Part shown: positions 56,560 through 64,000 of the stretch, in pieces
Layout: each line of letters begins with the position of its first letter
How positions within the stretch are numbered: position 1 is the first letter of the stretch
NCBI RefSeq assembly: GCF_050948215.1
Contig: NW_027488850.1
Span: forward strand, 1 to 64,000
Direction: 5' to 3'
DNA from: Halictus rubicundus
Taxonomy: Eukaryota > Arthropoda > Insecta > Hymenoptera > Halictidae
DNA length: 64,000 nucleotides
Notes under the pieces: model-generated
Databases searched by the model: none
What the model was told of the DNA's origin: nothing
The model's input: the letters and a program-made list of their open reading frames with translations, nothing else
Made by a program: the position numbers and the translations under genes

Positions 56560-58760
56560 ATAGGATAGAGGATAGGATAGGATAGAGGATAGGATAGGAT
56601 AGAGGATAGGATAGGATAGAGAATAGGATAGGATAGATGATATTGTAGGATAGAGGATAGGATAGGATAGAGGATAGGATCGGATAGAGGATATGATACG
56701 GGATTGGATAGGATAGAGGACAGGAGACGATAGAGGATATGATAGGATGGAGGATAGGATAGGATAGAGGATAGAATCGGATTGAGGATAGGATAGGGGA
56801 TTGGATAGGATAGAGGATAGGAGACGATAGAGGATATGATAGGATAGAGGATAGGATAGGATAGGTGATTGGATAGGACAGAGGACAGGAGACGATAGAG
56901 GATAGGATAGGATAGAGGATAGGATAGGATAGAGGATAGGATAGTATAGAGGATAGGATAGGATAGAGGATAGGATAGGATAGAGGATAGGATAGGATAG
57001 AGGATAGGATAGGATAGATGATATTATAGGATAGAGGATAGGATAGGATAGAGGATAGGATCGGATAGAGGATAGGATAGGGGATTGGATAGGATAGGAT
57101 AGAGGATAGGATAGGATAGGATAGAGGATAGGATAGGATAGAGGATAAGATAGGGGAATGGATAGGATAGACGATAGGAGACAATAGGGGTAGGATAGGT
57201 GATTGGATAGGATAGAGGACAGGAGACGATAGAGGATAGGATAGGATAGAGGATAGGATAGGATAGATGATATTATAGGATAGAGGATAGGATATTATAG
57301 AGGATAGGATAATATAGAGGATAGGATAGGATAGAGGATAGGATAGAGGATAGGATAGAGGATAGGATAGGATAGAGCATAGGATAGTATAGAGGATAGG
57401 AGAGGATAGAGGATAGGATGGGATAGATGATAGGATAGGATAGAGGATAGGAGACGATAGAGGATAGGATAATATAGAGGATAGAATAGGATAGAGGATA
57501 GGATAGGATAGAGGATAGGATAGGATAGAGGATAGAGGATAGGATAGGATAGAGGATAGGATATGATAGAGGATAGGATAGGATAGAGTTTAGGATAGGA
57601 TAGAGGATAGGGTAGGATAGAGAATAGGATAGGATAGATGATATTATAGGATAGAGAATAGGATAGGATAGACGATAGGATCGGATAGAGGTTATGATAC
57701 GGGATTGGATAGGATAGAGGATAGGAGACGATAGAGGATATGATAGGATAGAGGATAGGATAGGATAGAGGATAGGATAGGATAGATGATATTATAGGAT
57801 AGAGGATAGGATAGGATAGAGGATAGGATAGGATAGAGGATAGGATAGGATAGAGGATAGGATAGGATAGAGGATAGGATAGGATAGAGAATAGGAGACG
57901 ATAGAGGATATGATAGGATAGAGGATAGGATAGGATAGAGGATAGGATAGGATAGAGAATAGTGTAGGATAGATGATATTATAGGATAGAGGATAAGATA
58001 GGATAGAGGATAGGATCGGATAGAGGATATGATACGGGATTGGATAGGATAGAGGAGAGGAGACGATAGAGGATATGATACGGGATTTTATAGGATAGAG
58101 GATAGGAGACGATAGAGGATAGGATAGGTGATTGGATAGGATAGAGGACTGGAGACGATAGAGGGTAGGATAGGTGATTGGATAGGATAGAGGACAGGAG
58201 ATGATAGAGGATAGGATAGGATAGAGGATAGGATAGGATAGAGGATAGGATCGGATAGAGGTTATGATACGGGATTGGATAGGATAGAGGACAGGAGACG
58301 ATAGAGGATATGATAGGATGGAGGATAGGATAGGATAGATGATAGAATCGGATTGAGGATAGGATAGGGGATTGGATAGGATAGAGGATAGGAGACGATA
58401 GAGGATATGATAGGATAGAGGATAGGATAGGATAGGTGATTGGATAGGACAGAGGACAGGAGACGATAGAGGATAGGATAGGATAGAGGATAGGATAGGA
58501 TAGAGGATAGGATAGTATAGAGGATAGGATAGGGTAGAGGATAGGATAGGATAGAGGATAGGATAGGATAGAGGATAGGATAGGATAGATGATATTATAG
58601 GATAGAGGATAGGATAGGATAGAGGATAGGATCGGATAGAGGATAGGATAGGGGATTGGATAGGATAGGATAGAGGATAGGATAGGATAGGATAGAGGAT
58701 AGGATAGGATAGAGGATAAGATAGGGGAATGGATAGGGGATTTTATAGGATAGAGCATAG
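56560..58760 (+). repeat. ~1.57-kb higher-order duplication
   Basis: The minus-strand string starting near 57184 recurs near 58758 (offset 1574) and runs in parallel for about 600 bases, with small differences such as GGATAGAGG against GGATAGATG. Confidence 0.75.
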
Positions 58761-61700
58761 GAGACGATAGAGGATAGGATAGGTGATTGGATAGGATAGA
58801 GGACTGGAGACGATAGAGGGTAGGATAGGTGATTGGATAGGATAGAGGACAGGAGATGATAGAGGATAGGATAGGATAGAGGATATGATAGGATAGAGGA
58901 TATGATAGTATAGAGGATAGGATAGGATAGAGGATAGGATAGGATAGAGGATAGGATAGGATAGAGGATAGGATAGTATAGAGGATAGGATAGGATAGAG
59001 AATAGGGTAGGATAGATGATATTATAGGATAGAGAATAGGATAGGATAGATGATATTATAGGATAGAGGATAGGATAGGATAGAGGATAGGATAGGGGAA
59101 TGGATAGGATAGACGATAGGAGACAATAGGGGTAGGATAGGTGATTGGATAGGATAGAGGACAGGAGACGATAGAGGATAGGATAGGATAGAGGATAGGA
59201 TAGGATAGATGATATTATAGGATAGAGGATAGGATATTATAGAGGATAGGATAATATAGAGGATAGGATAGGATAGAGGATAGGATAGAGGATAGGATAG
59301 AGGATAGGATAGGATAGAGCATAGGATAGGATAGAGGATAGGATAGGATAGAGGATAGAGGATAGAGGATAGGATAGGATAGAGGATAGGATATGATAGA
59401 GGATAGGATAGAAGATAGGATAGTATAGAGGATAGGAGAGGATAGAGGATAGGATGGGATAGATGATAGGATAGGATAGAGGATAGGAGACGATAGAGGA
59501 TAGGATAATATAGAGGATAGAATAGGATAGAGGATAGGATAGGATAGAGGATAGGATAGGATAGAGGATAGAGGATAGGATAGGATAGAGGATAGGATAT
59601 GATAGAGGATAGGATAGGATAGAGTTTAGGATAGGATAGAGGATAGGGTAGGATAGAGAATAGGATAGGATAGATGATATTATAGGATAGAGAATAGGAT
59701 AGGATAGACGATAGGATCGGATAGAGGTTATGATACGGGATTGGATAGGATAGAGGATAGGAGACGATAGAGGATATGATAGGATAGAGGATAGGATAGG
59801 ATAGAGGATAGGATAGGATAGATGATATTATAGGATAGAGGATAGGATAGGATAGAGGATAGGATAGGATAGAGGATAGGATAGGATAGAGAATAGGAGA
59901 CGATAGAGGATATGATAGGATAGAGTTTAGGATAGGATAGAGGATAGGATAGGATAGAGAATAGGATAGGATAGATGATATTATAGGATAGAGAATAGGA
60001 TAGGATAGACGATAGGATCGGATAGAGGTTATGATAGGGGATAGGAGAGGATAGAGGATAGGAGACGATAGAGGATATGATAGGATAGAGGATAGGATAG
60101 GATAGAGGATAGGATAGGATAGATGATATTATAGGATAGAGGATAGGATAGGATAGAGGATAGGATAGGATAGAGGATAGGATAGGATAGAGGATAGGAT
60201 AGGATAGAGAATAGGAGACGATAGAGGATATGCTAGGATAGAGGATAGGATAGGATAGAGGATAGGATAGGATAGAGAATAGTGTAGGATAGATGATATT
60301 ATAGGATAGAGGATAAGATAGGATAGAGGATAGGATCGGATAGAGGATATGATACGGGATTGGATAGGATAGAGGAGAGGAGACGATAGAGGATATGATA
60401 GGATGGAGGATAGGATAGGATAGAGGATAGGATCGGATTGAGGATAGGATAGGGGATTGGATAGGATAGAGGATAGGAGACGATAGAGGATATGATAGGA
60501 TAGAGGATAGGATAGCATAGGTAATTGGATAGGACAGAGGACAGGAGACGATAGAGGATAGGATAGGATAGAGGATAGGATAGGATAGAGGATAGGATAG
60601 TATAGAGGATAGGATAGGATAGAGGATAGGATATGATAGAGGATAGGATAGGATAGAGTATAGGATAGGACAGATGATATTATAGGATAGAGGATAGGAT
60701 AGTATAGAGGATAGGATCGGATAGAGGATAGGATAGGGGATTGGATAGGATAGGATAGAGGATAGGATAGGATAGGATAGAGGATAGGATCGGATAGAGG
60801 ATATGATACGGGATTTTATAGGATAGAGGATAGGAGACGATAGAGGATAGGATAGGTGATTGGATAGGATAGAGGACTGGAGACGATAGAGGGTAGGATA
60901 GGTGATTGGATAGGATAGAGGACAGGAGATGATAGAGGATAGGATAGGATAGAGGATAGGATAGGATAGAGGATAGGATAGGATAGAGGATAGGATAGGA
61001 TAGAGGATAGGATAGGATAGAGGATAGGATAGGATAGAGGATAGGATAGGATAGAGGATAGGATAGGATAGACGATAGGATCGGATAGAGGTTATGATAG
61101 GGGATAGGAGAGGATAGAGGATAGGAGACGATAGAGGATAGGATGGGATAGAGAATAGGATAGGATAGATGATATTATAGGATAGAGGATAGGATAGGAT
61201 AGAGGATAGGATAGGATAGAGGATAGGATAGGATAGAGGATAGGATAGGATAGAGGATAGGATAGGATAGAGGATAGGATATTATAGAGGATAGGATAAT
61301 ATAGAGGATAGGATAGGATAGAGGATAGGATAGAGGATAGGATAGAGGATAGGATAGGATAGAGGATAGGATAGGATAGAGAATAGGGTAGAATAGATGA
61401 TATTATAGGATAGAGAATAGGATAGGATAGATGATATTATAGGATAGAGGATAGGATAGGATAGAGGATAGGATAGGGGAATGGATAGGATAGACGATAG
61501 GAGACAATAGGGGATAGGATAGGTGATTGGATAGGATAGAGGACAGGAGACGATAGAGGAGAGGATAGGATAGAGGATAGGATAGGATAGATGATATTAT
61601 AGGATAGAGGATCGGATAGTATAGAGGATATTATAGGATAGATTATAGGATAATATTGAGAATAGGATAGGATAGAGGATAGAATAGGGGATTGGATAGG

Positions 61701-61866
61701 ATAGAGTATATTATAGGATAGAGGGTAGGATAGGACTGAGGATACGATTGGGGATTGAATAGGATAGAGGATAGGATAGGATAGAGGATAGGATAGGATA
61801 GAGGATTGGATAGAATAGAGGATAGGATAGGATAGAGGATAGGATAGGATTTATGATAGGATTGGA

Positions 61867-63440
61867 TAGAGGATAGGATAGGATAGAGGATAGGATAGGA
61901 TAGATGATATTGTAGGATAGAGGATAGGATAGGATAGAGGATAGGATATTATAGAGGATAGGATAATATAGAGGATAGGATAGGATAGAGGATAGGATAG
62001 AGGATAGGATAGAGGATAGGATAGGATAGAGCATAGGATAGGATAGAGGATAGGATAGGATAGAGGATAGAGGATAGGATAGGATAGAGGATAGGATATG
62101 ATAGAGGATAGGATAGAAGATAGGATAGTATAGAGGATAGGAGAGGATAGAGGATAGGATGGGATAGATGATAGGATAGGATAGAGGATAGGAGACGATA
62201 GAGGATAGGATAATATAGAGGATAGAATAGGATAGAGGATAGGATAGGATAGAGGATAGGATAGGATAGAGGATAGGATAGTATAGAGGATAGGATAGGA
62301 TAGAGAATAGGGTAGGGTAGATGATATTATAGGATAGATAATAGGATAGGCTAGATTATATTATAGGATAGAGGATAGGATAGGATAGAGGATAGGATAG
62401 GGGAATGGATAGGATAGACGATAGGAGACAATAGTGGATAGGATAGGTGATTGGATAGGATAGAGGACAGGAGACGATAGAGGATAGGATAGGATAGAGG
62501 ATAGGATAGGTTAGATGATATTATAGGATAGAGGATAGGATAGGATAGAGGATAGGATATTATAGAGGATAGGATAATATAGAGGATAGGATAGGATAGA
62601 GGATAGGATAGAGGATAGGATAGGATAGAGCATAGGATAGGATAGAGGATAGGATAGGATAGAGGATAGAGGATAGGATAGGATAGAGGATAGAGGATAG
62701 GATAGGATAGAGGATAGGATATGATAGAGGATAGGATAGAAGATAGGATAGTATAGAGGATAGGAGAGGATAGAGGATAGGATGGGATAGATGATAGGAT
62801 AGGATAGACGATAGGAGACGATAGAGGATAGGATAATATAGAGGATAGAATAGGATAGAGGATAGGATAGGATAGAGGATAGGATAGGATAGAGGATAGA
62901 GGATAGGATAGGATAGAGGATAGGATATGATAGAGGATAGGATAGGATAGAGTTTAGGATAGGATAGACGATAGGATAGGATAGAGAATAGGATAGGATA
63001 GATGATATTATAGGATAGAGAATAGGATAGGATAGACGATAGGATCGGATAGAGGTTATGATACGGGATTGGATAGGATAGAGAATAGGAGACGATAGAG
63101 GATTATATAGGATAGAGGATAGGATCGGATCGAGGATAGGATAGGGGATAGGAGAGGATAGAGGATAGGAGACCATAGAGAATATGATATGATAGAGGAT
63201 AGGATAGGATAGAGGACAGGAGACGATAGAGGATAGGATAGGATAGAGGATAGGATAGGATAGATGATATTATAGGATAGAGGATAGGATATTATAGAGG
63301 ATAGGATAATATAGAGGATAGGATAGGATAGAGGAGAGGATAGAGGATAGGATAGAGGATAGGATAGGATAGAGCATAGGATAGGATAGAGAATAGGATA
63401 GGATAGAGGATAGAGGATAGAGGATAGGATAGGATAGAGG
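61867..63440 (+). repeat. Near-identical block, second copy
   Basis: The partner of 53767-55340. It continues to the window end as a match of about 56161-56738 at a 7262-bp offset, so the 838-bp extra unit is absent from this copy. Confidence 0.88.
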
Positions 63441-64000
63441 ATAGGATATGATAGAGGATAGGATAGAAGATAGGATAGTATAGAGGATAGGAGAGGATAG
63501 AGGATAGGATATGATAGAGGATAGGATAGGATAGAGTTTAGGATAGGATAGACGATAGGATAGGATAGAGAATAGGATAGGATAGATGATATTATAGGAT
63601 AGAGAATAGGATAGGATAGACGATAGGATCGGATAGAGGTTATGATACGGGATTGGATAGGATAGAGAATAGGAGACGATAGAGGATTATATAGGATAGA
63701 GGATAGGATCGGATCGAGGATAGGATAGGGGATAGGAGAGGATAGAGGATAGGAGACCATAGAGAATATGATATGATAGAGGATAGGATAGGATAGAGAA
63801 TAGTATAGGATAGATGATATTATAGGATAGAGGATAGGATAGGATAGAGGATAGGATAGGATAGAGGATAGGATAGGATAGAGAATAGGATAGGATAGAT
63901 GATATTGTAGGATAGAGGATAGGATAGGATAGAGGATAGGATCGGATAGAGGATATGATACGGGATTGGATAGGATAGAGGACAGGAGACGATAGAGGAT

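Larger units (their letters stand above)
42097..64000 (+). repeat. 17-bp GGATA-type satellite, right arm
   Basis: About 21.9 kb of uninterrupted tandem units GATAGGATAGGATAGAG on the + strand, running off the window. The unit strand has no C, about 41% G and 41% A. Units follow GA(GGATA)n with n=2, 3 or 4. Recurrent variants (TGATATTATAGG, GAGACGATAGAGG, GGTGATTGG, GGGATTGGATAGG, GATCGGATAG) appear in fixed strings, giving nested higher-order repeats. The reverse strand is largely stop-free, so reading frames of up to 508 residues with period ILSYPLSYPILYPILSS arise from the repeat and are not genes. No other insertion is visible. Confidence 0.97.

Noticed and set aside
42097..64000. Canonical telomere end
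   Set aside because: No (TTAGG)n or other perfect terminal repeat is present. The satellite is diverged, has higher-order structure and occurs in both orientations, so only a telomere-like or subtelomeric origin can be proposed.

Overview
The window is arthropod nuclear DNA, most likely from an insect and plausibly a hymenopteran. The signs are a 5S rRNA gene, a Tc1/mariner-type transposase relic, an R1-clade non-LTR retrotransposon and CpG-rich intergenic DNA. The species assignment is inference. I find no convincing host protein-coding gene; the only coding capacity I can support belongs to transposable elements.

Layout. (1) 1-24.04 kb is single-copy-looking non-coding DNA. It holds GA/CT microsatellites, a decayed mariner-like transposase on the minus strand (about 2.76-3.39 kb), a 170-bp tandem repeat in three copies (15.92-16.41 kb), a 5'-truncated retrotransposon tail with a 16-bp target-site duplication (17.48-18.27 kb), and a 5S rRNA gene on the minus strand with a T9 terminator (21.57-21.70 kb). 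(2) 24.08-35.32 kb is a satellite whose + strand is pyrimidine-rich, with the 17-bp unit CTCTATCCTATCCTATC. A 967-bp solo LTR (29.453-30.419 kb, CCTC duplication) interrupts it. (3) At about 35.32 kb the satellite flips strand, and from there to the window end the + strand is purine-rich (GATAGGATAGGATAGAG). (4) A 6.6-kb near-complete R1-clade retrotransposon (35.497-42.096 kb) sits just inside the flipped array. (5) 42.10-64.00 kb is uninterrupted satellite with nested higher-order duplications (about 1.03, 3.2, 0.84 and 8.1 kb) and runs off the window.

How the parts relate. The satellite has modular units GA(GGATA)n, with n=3 dominant (17 bp) and n=2 and n=4 variants (12 and 22 bp). The pentamer GGATA differs by one base from the canonical insect telomere pentamer GGTTA. 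The retrotransposon has ORF1 (gag-like, three CCHC knuckles) and ORF2 (APE endonuclease plus reverse transcriptase) joined by a TAATG stop-start overlap, the arrangement known from the telomere-specific SART1 element of Bombyx mori. Removing the element and one copy of its 14-bp duplication restores the 17-bp register exactly. Both element copies in the window appear to have been nicked in a GAGGRT context, which the satellite supplies in every unit. ORF2 carries one frameshift, so this copy is probably not autonomous. The most notable observation is therefore a telomere-like satellite, arranged as a large inverted repeat, that offers a dense array of candidate landing sites to an R1/SART-like element.
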